DNA of 43,583 nucleotides from Gemmatimonadota bacterium (GCA_003222155.1 QHUU01000070.1:1-43583); one strand, 5' to 3'. Positions 33,090 to 42,172 are shown, counted from the stretch's first letter. Numbers and translations: made by a program. Notes: generated by a model from the sequence alone, not told the origin.

Positions 33090-34778
33090 ATGAATCGAGC
33101 TCGTCGCGGCTGGTTGGCACTGCTGGCGTCGGCGTGCCTCTGCAGCGGCGCCGCGGGGTGTCACGATCTGTTCAATCTCGACGAGCATCCGCAGACCTTC
33201 GTCGACCCCGCGAGCTACTTCAAGACCGGCGACCAGGCCATCGCGGCGGTGAACGGCATCTACGCGCCGCTGATGACCTGGGACGATTGGATCGATCCGG
33301 CCTGGCAGGAAGTGACCTGCGAAGGTCCGGACATCTTCTGCCCCGACTGGTGGGCGTTCGGTCGCCTGGGCGCAAAGACCGGCACGTGGTTCGCCGGCCG
33401 CACGTGGACCGCGAACTACCAGGTGATCCGCCGCGCCAACGACGTCCTGGGTCAGCTGGACCACGTGAGCCTCGACCCGGCCCTCGAGGAGCGCCTGCGG
33501 GGCGAGGCGCATTTCCTCCGCGGCTACGCCTATTTCGAGCTGGTCCGGCGCTACGGCGCCGTCCCGCTGCGGCTCACGCCGTACGTCCCCGACGGCACCT
33601 ACGGCGACGCGCCGCGGGTGCCGATCGCGCAGGTGTATCCCGCGATCGTGAACGACCTGAAGGCCGCCACCCAGGAGCTGCCGCCCGATTTCGCGTCGCA
33701 CACATACTCGAGCGCGGACCGCGGCCGCCCCACCGCGTTCTCGGCCTGGGGTCTCCTCGCCAAGGTCTACCTCACGATGGCCGGGGCGGAGCTCGTGGGA
33801 ACGCCGCTGGCCGCCGCCAAGCAGCAGTACGCCGATTCCGCGCGCCTGGCCGCGCAGCAGGTGATGCAGAGCGGCTGGATCACGCTCGAGCCCAGCTACA
33901 TGCGGTTGTTCGACGGGCAGCAGCAGATCAACAGCAACGAGATCCTGTTCCAGATCGGCGCGACGCACCAGGAGAACACCGGTCCCGAGATCGCCACGTT
34001 CTTCAACCCGCACGACTACTCCACGGCGGGCGGCGGCGGGGGCGGCTTCCTGAGCATGCGGCAGGTCTTCTACTCGACCTTCGACACCCTGGACCGGCGG
34101 ATCGCCCCCGGCTACGCGATCTTCGCGGGGTGGAAGGAATCGTCGTCGTCCGCCGACCCCGGGACGCCCGCCTGGTACCAGGGCGCGGTTCCGGACAGCA
34201 TCAGGATCGCAGTCGCAGCCGACAGTCAGATCGGCTGGACCTGGACCGAATTGTGTGAGACCGTCGGCGCGAACGCCTACTTCAACCGTAGCACGCGCAC
34301 GGTGGTGCAGATCTCGCCACGCATCTACACGATGAAGTACATCGACCGCACCGCCCTCACCAAGAGCCAGAACGAGACGAACCCGATCATCCTGCGGTAC
34401 GCGGACGTGCTGCTGGTGTTCGCCGAAGCCGAGAACGAAGCGAGCGGGCCGACGGCGGCCGCGTATGACGCGATCAATCGGGTCCGCACCCGCTCCAACG
34501 TGCCCAACCTGACACTCGGCCTGTCGCAGGCGCAGTTCCGCGACTCGGTGTGGCTGGAGCGCCGGCACGAGCTGTATGGGGAGTTCCAGGAATGGTTCGA
34601 CCTGAAGCGCCAGGGCCGCTGGCTCGACATCATGAACGACCGCATCCCCGCCTACCCGGGCGGCACCGCGCCCAGCGCGTCGGTGTGCCGGCCGCGCCAG
34701 GCGTATCAGATGCTCCTGCCGATCCCCGATGCCGAGATCGGCGCGAACCGGCTCATGACCCAGAATCCCGGCTACTGA
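33090..34778 (+). CDS. SusD/RagB-like surface lipoprotein 2
   Basis: AAAGGAGG before ATG 33090 gives 562 residues. The lipoprotein signal MNRARRGWLALLASACLCSGAAGC places lipidation near Cys24. SusD order is seen: ASYFKTGDQAIAAVNGIYAPLM (about 46-67), LRGEAHFLRGYAYFELVRRYGAVPLRLTPY (split, about 140-170), TNPIILRYADVLLVFAEAENEASG, then VRTRSNVPNLTLGLSQAQFRD and RRHELYGEFQEWFDLKRQGRW, ending LMTQNPGY. It is the glycan-binding lid for receptor 2, with its start 13 bp downstream of that gene. A Gly-rich run (AGGGGGGFLS, about 312-321) is a likely flexible loop. Mannan specificity is inferred from the glycoside hydrolases that follow. Confidence 0.94.
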   Translation: MNRARRGWLALLASACLCSGAAGCHDLFNLDEHPQTFVDPASYFKTGDQAIAAVNGIYAPLMTWDDWIDPAWQEVTCEGPDIFCPDWWAFGRLGAKTGTWFAGRTWTANYQVIRRANDVLGQLDHVSLDPALEERLRGEAHFLRGYAYFELVRRYGAVPLRLTPYVPDGTYGDAPRVPIAQVYPAIVNDLKAATQELPPDFASHTYSSADRGRPTAFSAWGLLAKVYLTMAGAELVGTPLAAAKQQYADSARLAAQQVMQSGWITLEPSYMRLFDGQQQINSNEILFQIGATHQENTGPEIATFFNPHDYSTAGGGGGGFLSMRQVFYSTFDTLDRRIAPGYAIFAGWKESSSSADPGTPAWYQGAVPDSIRIAVAADSQIGWTWTELCETVGANAYFNRSTRTVVQISPRIYTMKYIDRTALTKSQNETNPIILRYADVLLVFAEAENEASGPTAAAYDAINRVRTRSNVPNLTLGLSQAQFRDSVWLERRHELYGEFQEWFDLKRQGRWLDIMNDRIPAYPGGTAPSASVCRPRQAYQMLLPIPDAEIGANRLMTQNPGY

Positions 34779-34794
34779 GCCGGGTCGCTTCACG

Positions 34795-35865
34795 ATGCAG
34801 ACCGGCCGTCCAGCGCTCCGGGCTCTCCTGGTGGTCGCCGCGGTGGCGGCCTGTCACGGCAATTCCGCCGGCGTGCAGGTCCCTCCCGCTCCCACGCCCG
34901 CCCCCGCCGTGCGCGTGCAGGGGAACGGGCTCGTCGACACGGCCGGCCGCCCGGTGCGGCTGCGTGGTGTGAACCGCTCCGGCGCCGAATACGCGTGCGC
35001 GCAAGGGTGGGGCATCTTCGATGGCCCGTCCGACTCGGCCTCCGTGAGCGCGATCGCGTCCTGGCGGGCGAACGTGGTACGGCTGCCGCTCAACGAGACC
35101 TGCTGGCTCGGGATCAACGGCGTGACGGCCGCGTACGCGGGAGCGAACTATCAAGCGGCGATCGCCGACTATGTCGGAAGGCTCAACCGCGCCGGCCTGG
35201 TGGTGATCCTCGACCTGCATTGGACCGCCGCGGACACGGCCAAGGCGCTCGCGCAGGCCCCGATGCCGAATCGCGACCACACGCCGGAATTCTGGCGCCA
35301 GGTGGCCACGGCATACGGGCACAACAACGCGGTGGTCTTCGATCTGTTCAACGAGCCGTTCCCGGACAGCAACACGGACTCGCCGGAGGCGTGGCGCTGC
35401 TGGCGCGACGGCGGCACGTGCCGCGGGATGAGCTTCCAGGCTGCGGGAATGCAGGAGCTCGTGAGCGCGGTGCGCGGCACCGGCGCCACCAACGTGATCA
35501 TGCTCGGCGGCGTGCAGTACGCCGCCACCCTGTCGCAGTGGCTCGCCAACCAGCCGACCGATCCTGTGAACAACCTGGCCGCCTCCTGGCACGTGTACAA
35601 TTTCAGCTGGTGCCATGTGAAAAGCTGTTGGGACGGCCAGGCTGCCCCCGTCGCCCAGCGCGTGCCACTGGTGCTCGGCGAACTGGGGCAGAACGACCGC
35701 GGCCGTACCTTTGTAGACTCGCTGATGGACTGGATGGACGCGCGCGGCGGCAGCTATCTCGCCTGGACCTGGGATGTGTGGAAGTCGGTCTGGGACCTGA
35801 TCCAGAGCTACGACGGAACACCTACGGCGTATGGGGCGGTGTTCAAAGGGCGCTTTGCCTCGTAG
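34795..35865 (+). CDS. GH5 family endoglycanase lipoprotein, probable mannanase or cellulase
   Basis: The 356-residue product carries a lipoprotein signal (lipobox VAAC, Cys20) and a Pro-rich linker (28-39). The GH5 barrel begins LVDTAGRPVRLRGVNRSGAEY (split LVDTAGRPVRLRGVN, 46-60). The catalytic acid/base is Glu187 in DLFNEPF and the nucleophile Glu296 in LVLGELGQ; WHVYNF (265-270) holds the conserved His/Tyr. GH5 enzymes cut beta-1,4-glucan or beta-1,4-mannan. With a GH26 gene next door and GH27 in the locus, galactomannan or glucomannan is favoured over cellulose. The lipoprotein signal suggests surface or outer-membrane anchoring beside SusD. Several Cys pairs (Cys202/Cys209 and Cys273/Cys278) may form disulphides. 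Confidence 0.9.
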   Translation: MQTGRPALRALLVVAAVAACHGNSAGVQVPPAPTPAPAVRVQGNGLVDTAGRPVRLRGVNRSGAEYACAQGWGIFDGPSDSASVSAIASWRANVVRLPLNETCWLGINGVTAAYAGANYQAAIADYVGRLNRAGLVVILDLHWTAADTAKALAQAPMPNRDHTPEFWRQVATAYGHNNAVVFDLFNEPFPDSNTDSPEAWRCWRDGGTCRGMSFQAAGMQELVSAVRGTGATNVIMLGGVQYAATLSQWLANQPTDPVNNLAASWHVYNFSWCHVKSCWDGQAAPVAQRVPLVLGELGQNDRGRTFVDSLMDWMDARGGSYLAWTWDVWKSVWDLIQSYDGTPTAYGAVFKGRFAS

Positions 35866-36991
35866 CGCCGCCGCGTCGCTCGCCACGCTGCTGCTCGCGT
35901 GCCAGGCGGGCGGGCCGCCGGAGCCGCGGGGGCCTGCTCCGATCGATCCCGGCGCCACCGCGGAAACGCGGGCGTTGTTCGCGAATTTGCGGCGCCTGAC
36001 GGGCAAGGGCGTGCTCTTCGGCCATCAGGATGACCTGGCGTACGGTGTGCAATGGTCCAACCAGCCGGGACGCTCCGACGTGAAGGAGACGGCGGGATCC
36101 TACCCCGCCGTGTACGGCTGGGACGTGGGCGGACTCGAGGCGGACGCGGGGGCGAACCTCGACGCCGTCGCGTTCGAGCGGCAGCGCGGCTGGATCGTCG
36201 AGGGGTTTCGACGCGGCGGCGTGATCACCCTCAGCTGGCACATGCGGAATCCGGTCACTGGGGGCAACGCGTGGGACACGATCCGGGCCGTGCCGGCGAT
36301 GCTCCCGGGCGGGGTGCAGCACGAGCATTATCGACAGTGGCTCGACCGCTTTGCAGACTATGTCAACAGTCTGCGTGCGCCGGTCCTCGTGCCCATGATC
36401 TTCCGGCCGTTCCACGAGACGAGCGGCGGCTGGTTCTGGTGGGGTGCGCGGCATGCGACGCCGGACGAGTACAAGCAACTGTGGCGCTTCACGGTCGAGT
36501 ATCTGCGCGACCGCCGGGGCATGCACAACCTGCTGTGGGCCTATTCGACCGACGTGTTCGACTCGAAGCAGGCGTACCTGGAGCGCTATCCGGGCGACGC
36601 ATACGTCGACGTGCTCGGCTTCGACGACTACCAGAGCGTGCGCTCGCCGGCGACGCGGGCCGTGTTCGCGCGGCGTCTCAGAGACGTCGTCGAGCTGGCG
36701 GAGGCTCGGGGGAAGATTGCCGCGCTCACCGAGACCGGCGTCGAGGGCGTCCCGGATTCGTTGTGGTGGACGGGCACATTGCTCGCCGGCATCGAGAGCG
36801 ACTCCGTGGCGCGGCGCATCGCGTGGGTGCTGGTGTGGCGCAATGCGACGTTCGAACGCGAGCACCGCTACCATTTCTTCGCCCCGTATCCGGGGCAGGC
36901 CAGCGCCGCGGATTTCGTGCGCTTCGCCAAGGACCCGCTGGTGCTGTTGGAGAACGAGCTGCCCGACCTGTATCATCTCGAACGTCCGTGA
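35855..36991 (+). CDS. GH26 beta-mannanase lipoprotein
   Basis: TTG at 35855 follows AAAGGG at 35845-35850 and yields a clean lipoprotein signal, MPRSAAASLATLLLAC, with lipobox LLAC; the alternative ATG at 35831 adds eight residues and lacks a ribosome-binding site. The mature part has the GH26 order: VLFGHQDDLAYG (53-64), ITLSWHMRNP (124-133), the acid/base Glu188 in FRPFHETSGGWFWWG, and the nucleophile Glu293 in LTETGVEG. WAYSTD and LGFDDYQ line the cleft. GH26 endo-beta-1,4-mannanases split the backbone of mannan and galactomannan. The gene overlaps the GH5 gene by 11 nt, so both are translated together and probably act on one substrate. Confidence 0.92.
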   Translation: MPRSAAASLATLLLACQAGGPPEPRGPAPIDPGATAETRALFANLRRLTGKGVLFGHQDDLAYGVQWSNQPGRSDVKETAGSYPAVYGWDVGGLEADAGANLDAVAFERQRGWIVEGFRRGGVITLSWHMRNPVTGGNAWDTIRAVPAMLPGGVQHEHYRQWLDRFADYVNSLRAPVLVPMIFRPFHETSGGWFWWGARHATPDEYKQLWRFTVEYLRDRRGMHNLLWAYSTDVFDSKQAYLERYPGDAYVDVLGFDDYQSVRSPATRAVFARRLRDVVELAEARGKIAALTETGVEGVPDSLWWTGTLLAGIESDSVARRIAWVLVWRNATFEREHRYHFFAPYPGQASAADFVRFAKDPLVLLENELPDLYHLERP

Positions 36992-37157
36992 AAAAGCAGA
37001 TGCTTCGGCCCTCTCCAATGTCATTCTTTTCTTCTTTTCTTACACAAGGCGCGCGAGCGAAGGACCTGCTGTTCTCGCCGCCTTCACCGAAAAGTCGGTC
37101 ACAGTCTGGCTCGCGTCGCGCAGTAGAAAAATCGGGAGCTGACTCCGGGAGGTTGAC
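36992..37157 (+). other. Gap between GH26 and the GH109-like gene
   Basis: No gene was found. A pyrimidine-rich stretch (TTCTTTTCTTCTTTTCTTAC near 37024-37043) and a GGGAGG ribosome-binding site just before 37158 are the only marked features. A separate promoter is possible but not demonstrated. Confidence 0.4.
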
Positions 37158-38543
37158 ATGACAGCGAATACCGATGACCTGGACCGGCGCGAGGCGCTGA
37201 AGCTGATCGCCGGCGGGCTCGGCCTTAGCGCCCTGAGCGGGACCGCATCCTGCGCTCCGACCGTGCGCGCTGCGTCCGCCCAGCCCCGGCTCCAGGCCGG
37301 ACCCGCACCCGAGCGCTTCTTCGCCGCCCCGCCGATCGACCCGGTGCGGATCGGCTTCGTCGGCGTGGGCGGACAGGGGAGCGCCCACGTGCGCAACCTG
37401 CTGCGCGTCGAGGGATGCGTGATCAAGGCCGTGGACGACATCGTGCCCGAGAAGGTGACCCGCATCCAGGACCTGGTCGAGCAGGCGGGCTTCCCACGTC
37501 CGGCGGGCTACTCCCGCAGCCCCACGGACTTCGTCCGCATGTGCGAACAGGAGGACCTGGATCTGGTCTTCAACGCCACGCCGTGGGAGTGGCACGTCCC
37601 GATCTGCCTCGCGGCGATGCGCAACGGCAAGCACGCCGCCACCGAGGTGCCGGCGGCTTACACGGTCGAGGACTGCTGGGCCCTGGTGGAGCACGCGGAG
37701 AAGTACAGTAAGCACTGCATCATGATGGAGAACTGCACGTACGGGCGGATGGAGATGATGGTGTTCAACATGGTCCGTCAGGGCGTGTTCGGGGAGATCC
37801 TGCACGGCGAAGGCGGGTACCTGCACGACCTGCGATCCGTGAAATTCAGCCCCGAAGGCGAGGGGCTGTGGCGCCGCGCCCATTCGACGCAGCGGAATGG
37901 CAACCTCTACCCCACGCACGGTCTCGGGCCCGTGGCCAACTGTATGGACATCAACCGGGGCGACCGGTTCGCGTCGTTAGTCTCGATGAGCAGTCCCTCC
38001 CGCGGACTGCAGCTGTACGCCCGTGAGCACTTTGCGGAGGGCGCGCCGCAGCGGCAGGAACGCTACGTTCTGGGCGACGTGAACGTCAGTTTGATCGAGA
38101 CCGCAAACGGGCGAACGATCTGCGTGAGTCACGACACGAACCTGCCGCGGCCCTACAGCCGGGTCCACGTGGTCCAGGGCACCCGCGGTCTGTTCCAGGG
38201 CTACCCGGATCGCGTCTACATCGAGGGGCGGAGCAAGCCGGACGAGTGGGACCCGGCGGACGCGTACCTGGCCGAGTTCGATCACCCCCTGTGGAAGCAA
38301 ATGGAGGAGAAGAGCCGGGGCGCCGGGCATGGGGGCATGGACTACCTCGAGGACTACCGGCTCATCAAGTGCCTGCGCGAAGGCGTGCCCACCGACATGA
38401 ACGTGTACGACGCGGTGGCCCTCAGCGCCGTCACGCCGCTCTCCGAGTGGTCGGTGGCGAACGGCGGCCGGCCGATCGACTTCCCCGACTTCACGCGCGG
38501 CCGCTGGAAGACCTGGCCGCGGTTGGGGATCGTCACGGCGTGA
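37158..38543 (+). CDS. Gfo/Idh/MocA-family protein, GH109-like, Tat-exported
   Basis: The 461-residue protein begins with a twin-arginine type leader (LDRREALKLIAGGLGLSALSG, around residues 8-28). The Rossmann fold starts VRIGFVGVGGQGSAHV (about 62-77) for NAD binding. NATPWEWHVPICLAAMRNGKHAATEVPAA (split NATPWEWHVP / GKHAATEVP, about 137-165) and NLYPTHGLGPVANC (250-263) are close in character to GH109 alpha-N-acetylgalactosaminidases, which cleave by an NAD-dependent redox mechanism. GHGGMDYLEDYRLI lies near 394-407. Export by Tat fits a cofactor-bound periplasmic enzyme. In a mannan locus it may act on another side chain or be a sugar oxidoreductase; the substrate cannot be told from sequence. 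Confidence 0.82.
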   Translation: MTANTDDLDRREALKLIAGGLGLSALSGTASCAPTVRAASAQPRLQAGPAPERFFAAPPIDPVRIGFVGVGGQGSAHVRNLLRVEGCVIKAVDDIVPEKVTRIQDLVEQAGFPRPAGYSRSPTDFVRMCEQEDLDLVFNATPWEWHVPICLAAMRNGKHAATEVPAAYTVEDCWALVEHAEKYSKHCIMMENCTYGRMEMMVFNMVRQGVFGEILHGEGGYLHDLRSVKFSPEGEGLWRRAHSTQRNGNLYPTHGLGPVANCMDINRGDRFASLVSMSSPSRGLQLYAREHFAEGAPQRQERYVLGDVNVSLIETANGRTICVSHDTNLPRPYSRVHVVQGTRGLFQGYPDRVYIEGRSKPDEWDPADAYLAEFDHPLWKQMEEKSRGAGHGGMDYLEDYRLIKCLREGVPTDMNVYDAVALSAVTPLSEWSVANGGRPIDFPDFTRGRWKTWPRLGIVTA

Positions 38544-39487
38544 CCGACTCGGCACCGCGCGCGCTGGTAACCGGTGGAGCGGGCTTCATCGGCTCCCATC
38601 TCGTCGATCGCCTGCTGGCGGACGGCCGCCGGGTGTGCGTGGTGGACGATCTGTCCACGGGATCCGCCGGCAACGTTCCGTCCGATGTTCGGTTCCAGCG
38701 AGTCGACGTCTGCGATCTGGCCTCGCTCGGTGAAGTCTTCGCCGCGTTCCGGCCGGACGTCGTGTTCCACGCGGCGGCGCAGACGGACGTGCGCCGGTCG
38801 ACGCGGGAGCCGGACTTCGACGCGCGGGTGAACGTGCTGGGCGGCCTGAACGTGTTGCGCGCGGCCGCCGCCGTCGGAGCGCGACGTATCGTCTACGCGT
38901 CGTCGGCCGCCGTGTACGGCGATCCTGAGCGGCTGCCCGTGTCCGAAGCCGATCCCACACGTCCGATTTCCGACTATGGCGCGAGCAAGCTCGCATTCGA
39001 GCATTATCTCGGCGCCCACGCGGCGCGCGGGCTGATCGAGCACGCGGTGCTGCGCTATGCCAACGTGTACGGTCCAGGACAGCGGGCCGATGGGGAGGCC
39101 GGAGTCGTGGCGATCTTCGCGCGACAGATGCTCGCCGGCGAGCCGGTGGCGATCTTCGGCGACGGCAGGAAGACACGCGACTACGTGTACGTGAGCGACG
39201 TCGTGGAGGCGACCATTCGGGCGGCCGCCGGACCCTCGGGCGTCGTCGCCAACATCGGGTGGGGGCGGGAGATCTCAGACCTCGAGCTGTTTCGCGCCGT
39301 GGCGGCGGCCACAGGATACGCCAAGGGGCCCACCCACGCCGCGGACCGGCGGGGCGACATCGCGCGGATCTCGCTCGACCCCGCGGTGGCGCGGCGAACC
39401 TGGGACTGGCGTCCATCCGTGCCGCTAGGGGACGGCGTGCGACGGGTGGTGGAGGCAACGAAGGCCAAGCCCGAGCTCGCGAGGTAG
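38540..39487 (+). CDS. NAD-dependent sugar-nucleotide epimerase/dehydratase
   Basis: GTG at 38540 overlaps the preceding stop as GTGA and gives 315 residues. The extended SDR fold opens ALVTGGAGFIGSHLVD (8-23) with TGxxGxxG. The active site is Ser122 in YASSAAVYG with Tyr146 and Lys150 in SDYGASKLAFE, and substrate-binding LRYANVYGPGQR lies near 173-184. This is the UDP-glucose 4-epimerase type of layout. In this locus it probably interconverts UDP-galactose and UDP-glucose or acts on GDP-/dTDP-sugars. A related activity (dehydratase, reductase) cannot be excluded, so no gene symbol is given. Coupling to the next gene, a nucleotidyltransferase, supports a sugar-nucleotide pathway. Confidence 0.85.
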   Translation: MTDSAPRALVTGGAGFIGSHLVDRLLADGRRVCVVDDLSTGSAGNVPSDVRFQRVDVCDLASLGEVFAAFRPDVVFHAAAQTDVRRSTREPDFDARVNVLGGLNVLRAAAAVGARRIVYASSAAVYGDPERLPVSEADPTRPISDYGASKLAFEHYLGAHAARGLIEHAVLRYANVYGPGQRADGEAGVVAIFARQMLAGEPVAIFGDGRKTRDYVYVSDVVEATIRAAAGPSGVVANIGWGREISDLELFRAVAAATGYAKGPTHAADRRGDIARISLDPAVARRTWDWRPSVPLGDGVRRVVEATKAKPELAR

Positions 39488-39490
39488 GCC

Positions 39491-40372
39491 ATGGGCGCGC
39501 CGGCACTTGTCGTCCTCGCGGCCGGAGTCGGCAGCCGTTATGGCGGGCCGAAGCAGATCGAGCCCGTCGGGCCGGGCGGAGCCACGCTGCTCGACTATTC
39601 CGTCTACGACGCGCGGCGCGCGGGCTTCGAAGCGGTCGTCGTGGTCACCCGACCGGAGCTCGCGGCGGCGTTCGAGCGGATCGGTGCGACGGTCGCACTC
39701 CAGCGACTCGACGATGTGCCCGGACCGGTACCGGCCGGACGCACGAAACCGTGGGGCACGGGCCACGCGGTGCTGGCGGCGGCCTCCCACGTCAGCGGTC
39801 CGTTCGCCGTGGTGAACGCGGACGACTTCTACGGCCGCGACGGGTTCACGCGGGCGGCGGAGTTCCTGGCGGCGCGGCCCGCGGGCGAATCGCCCGGGAC
39901 GTTCGCCATTATCGCGTACCCGCTGCGCGACACGCTCAGCGCCGCCGGCGGCGTGAACCGGGCGGTCTGCCGCGCCGATGGGGAGGGGTGGCTCGAGTCC
40001 ATGGAGGAAGTCGTGGACATCCGGCATCTGGGAGATGGCACGTATGAAGGCACCGATGCCCGCGGCCGGCCGGTGCGGCTCGCGGGGGACGCGCTCGTCT
40101 CGATGAACCTGTGGGCCTTCACACCCGCAGTGTTCGCTCTGCTGCGGCGCGGACTCGCGGAGTTCCTGTGCCGGGCCGATGCCGGGCGGAGCGAGTTCCT
40201 GATCTCCCACGGGATCCGGGACGCGGTGCGCCGGGGCGAGGCGCGGGTGCGGCTGCTGGACACGCAGGGCAAGTGGCTCGGCGTGACGCACCCGGACGAC
40301 CGCCCGCGCGTCGCGGCGGCGCTGAGCCAGCTCGTGGCCGCGGGCGAGTACCCGGAGCGGCTCTGGGGATGA
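39491..40372 (+). CDS. Sugar-phosphate nucleotidyltransferase
   Basis: The ATG lies 3 bp after the epimerase stop, giving 293 residues. The N-terminal signature LAAGVGSRYGGPKQIEPVGPGG (split LAAGVGSRYGGPKQ, about 9-22) is the NTP-binding loop of this superfamily. The metal-binding FAVVNADDFYGRDGF (about 113-127) and the sugar-binding WGTGHAVLAAASHV (about 94-107) are in order. It should join an NTP with a sugar 1-phosphate, releasing pyrophosphate. Standard GalU or GlmU proteins differ in the GGPKQ part, so the sugar is unclear; UDP-galactose or GDP-mannose production would fit the locus. No sugar kinase is in the window. Its stop overlaps the symporter start (ATGA). Confidence 0.8.
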   Translation: MGAPALVVLAAGVGSRYGGPKQIEPVGPGGATLLDYSVYDARRAGFEAVVVVTRPELAAAFERIGATVALQRLDDVPGPVPAGRTKPWGTGHAVLAAASHVSGPFAVVNADDFYGRDGFTRAAEFLAARPAGESPGTFAIIAYPLRDTLSAAGGVNRAVCRADGEGWLESMEEVVDIRHLGDGTYEGTDARGRPVRLAGDALVSMNLWAFTPAVFALLRRGLAEFLCRADAGRSEFLISHGIRDAVRRGEARVRLLDTQGKWLGVTHPDDRPRVAAALSQLVAAGEYPERLWG

Positions 40373-42135
40373 AACTCGACACCCTCGATTGGATCGTGCT
40401 GGCGCTCTACGGCGTCGTCTGCGTCGCCATCGGCCTGGCCGTGGTGCGCCGCGCCGGTCAAGGCCGCCAGGAGTTCTTCCTCTCCGGGCGCCGGCTGTCG
40501 TGGTGGCTCCTGGGCGTGTCGCTCGTGGCCACGACGTTCTCGACCGACACGCCCAACCTCGTCACCGATCTCGTGCGCACCGGCGGCGTGAGCCAAAACT
40601 GGGTCTGGTGGGCCTTCGCGGTCACGGGAATGTGCACCGTGTTCTTCTACGCCAAGCTGTGGCGGCGCTCCGCGGCCCTCACCGACATCGCGTTCTACGA
40701 GGTCCGCTACTCCGGCAAGCCGGCGGCTTTTCTCCGGGGGTTCCGAGCGATCTACCTGGGCGTGTTCTTCAACGTGATGATCATGGCCTCGGTCAATCTC
40801 TCCGCGACCAAGATCGCGGGCGTGATGCTCGACTGGGATCGCCACACGGCGGTGCTCATCGGCGGCGCCGTCACCGTGCTGTACGCGGCCAGCTCCGGGC
40901 TGTCGGGAGTCGTCTTGACCGATTTCGTCCAGTTCCTGATCGCGATGGTCGGGTCCGTGACGGCGGCCGTCGTGGCGCTCGGGCTGCCCCAAGTCGGCGG
41001 CCTGTCGGGGTTGTTCGCCCACCCCGCGGTGGTCGCGCGCCTGTCGCTCCTGCCCGACTTCTCCGATTGGAGCACGGCGGCCGCCGTCCTGCTCGTGCCG
41101 CTCGCGGTGCAGTGGTGGAGCACGTGGTATCCCGGCGCCGAGCCGGGAGGTGGGGGTTACGTGGCGCAGCGCATGCTCGCCGCGCCCACCGAGCGCGACG
41201 CCATGCGCACGACCCTGCTGTTCAACGTGCTGCATTACGCCGTGCGGCCCTGGCCGTGGATCATCGTGGCGCTGGCGTCCCTCATCGTCTATCCCGACCT
41301 CGCCTCCATCGCCGCTCGGTTCCCGCGGATCGACCCGGCGATCGTGCGGAACGACCTGGCCTACTCCGCGATGCTCGTGTATCTCCCGCACGGGCTCCTC
41401 GGCCTGATGATCGCCTCGCTCGCGGCGGCGTACATGTCCACCATCAGTACTCACCTCAACTGGGGGGCCTCATACGCGGTGGAGGACTGCTACCGCCGGT
41501 TCGTCGCGCCCCACAAGGACGAGCGTCACTACGTGCGGGTGGGGCGCGGCGTCACGGTGGGGCTCATCGCCCTCGCGTCGGCCCTGTCGCTTTGGCTCCA
41601 CAACTCCTACCAGGCGTTCCAGATCTTGCTCCAGATCGGCGCCGGGACCGGACTGATCTTCCTCCTGCGCTGGTTCTGGTGGCGGATCAACGCGTGGAGC
41701 GAGATCGCCGGCATGGCGATCTCGTTCGTGGTCGCCGTGTACTTCCAGTTCGTGCACACGGCGCTCGGGCTCGCGCCGCTCGCCCCCACGCTCCAGCTCG
41801 TGACCGGGGTCGCGATCACCACCGTCGGGTGGCTGGCCGTGACGTTCGCGACGCCGCCCACCGACCGCGCCACTCTCCAGACGTTTTATGACCGCATTCG
41901 ACCCGTGGGCCCGGGCTGGAGCCGCGCCGTGACGACCGGGCCGGCGACCCCTGGGGAAAGCGTGACCGCCGCCTTCCTGTGCTGGTTCCTGGGCTGCGTC
42001 GTCATCTACGCGGCGCTGTTCGGCACGGGATACCTGTTGTACGGGAAGCCGCTGCCCGGGATCGTGTGCCTGGTGGGCGCGGGCGCGGCGGGGTGGGGGC
42101 TGTTCCGGGCACTGCCGCGGGTCGGGTTCGAGTGA
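40369..42135 (+). CDS. Sodium:solute symporter (SSS family) 2
   Basis: ATG at 40369 overlaps the previous stop, giving 588 residues. About 13 membrane helices are visible. The start, LDTLDWIVLALYGVVCVAIGLAV, is followed by FFLSGRRLSWWLLGVSLVATTFSTDTPNLVTDLVR (split FFLSGRRLSW and TFSTDTPNLVTD), which is typical of one SSS branch. LSGVVLTDFVQFLIAM and MIASLAAAYMSTISTHLNWGASY are further family marks. It should carry a monosaccharide or small organic solute with sodium across the inner membrane. It is not close to symporter 1: the N-terminal signature and the loop lengths differ, and it has no Ser/Thr repeat tract. The likely solute is mannose or a related sugar from the locus. Confidence 0.9.
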   Translation: MKLDTLDWIVLALYGVVCVAIGLAVVRRAGQGRQEFFLSGRRLSWWLLGVSLVATTFSTDTPNLVTDLVRTGGVSQNWVWWAFAVTGMCTVFFYAKLWRRSAALTDIAFYEVRYSGKPAAFLRGFRAIYLGVFFNVMIMASVNLSATKIAGVMLDWDRHTAVLIGGAVTVLYAASSGLSGVVLTDFVQFLIAMVGSVTAAVVALGLPQVGGLSGLFAHPAVVARLSLLPDFSDWSTAAAVLLVPLAVQWWSTWYPGAEPGGGGYVAQRMLAAPTERDAMRTTLLFNVLHYAVRPWPWIIVALASLIVYPDLASIAARFPRIDPAIVRNDLAYSAMLVYLPHGLLGLMIASLAAAYMSTISTHLNWGASYAVEDCYRRFVAPHKDERHYVRVGRGVTVGLIALASALSLWLHNSYQAFQILLQIGAGTGLIFLLRWFWWRINAWSEIAGMAISFVVAVYFQFVHTALGLAPLAPTLQLVTGVAITTVGWLAVTFATPPTDRATLQTFYDRIRPVGPGWSRAVTTGPATPGESVTAAFLCWFLGCVVIYAALFGTGYLLYGKPLPGIVCLVGAGAAGWGLFRALPRVGFE

Positions 42136-42172
42136 TTTGGGGGTTGGGACGGGGCTGCCCCGTTATAGGAGT

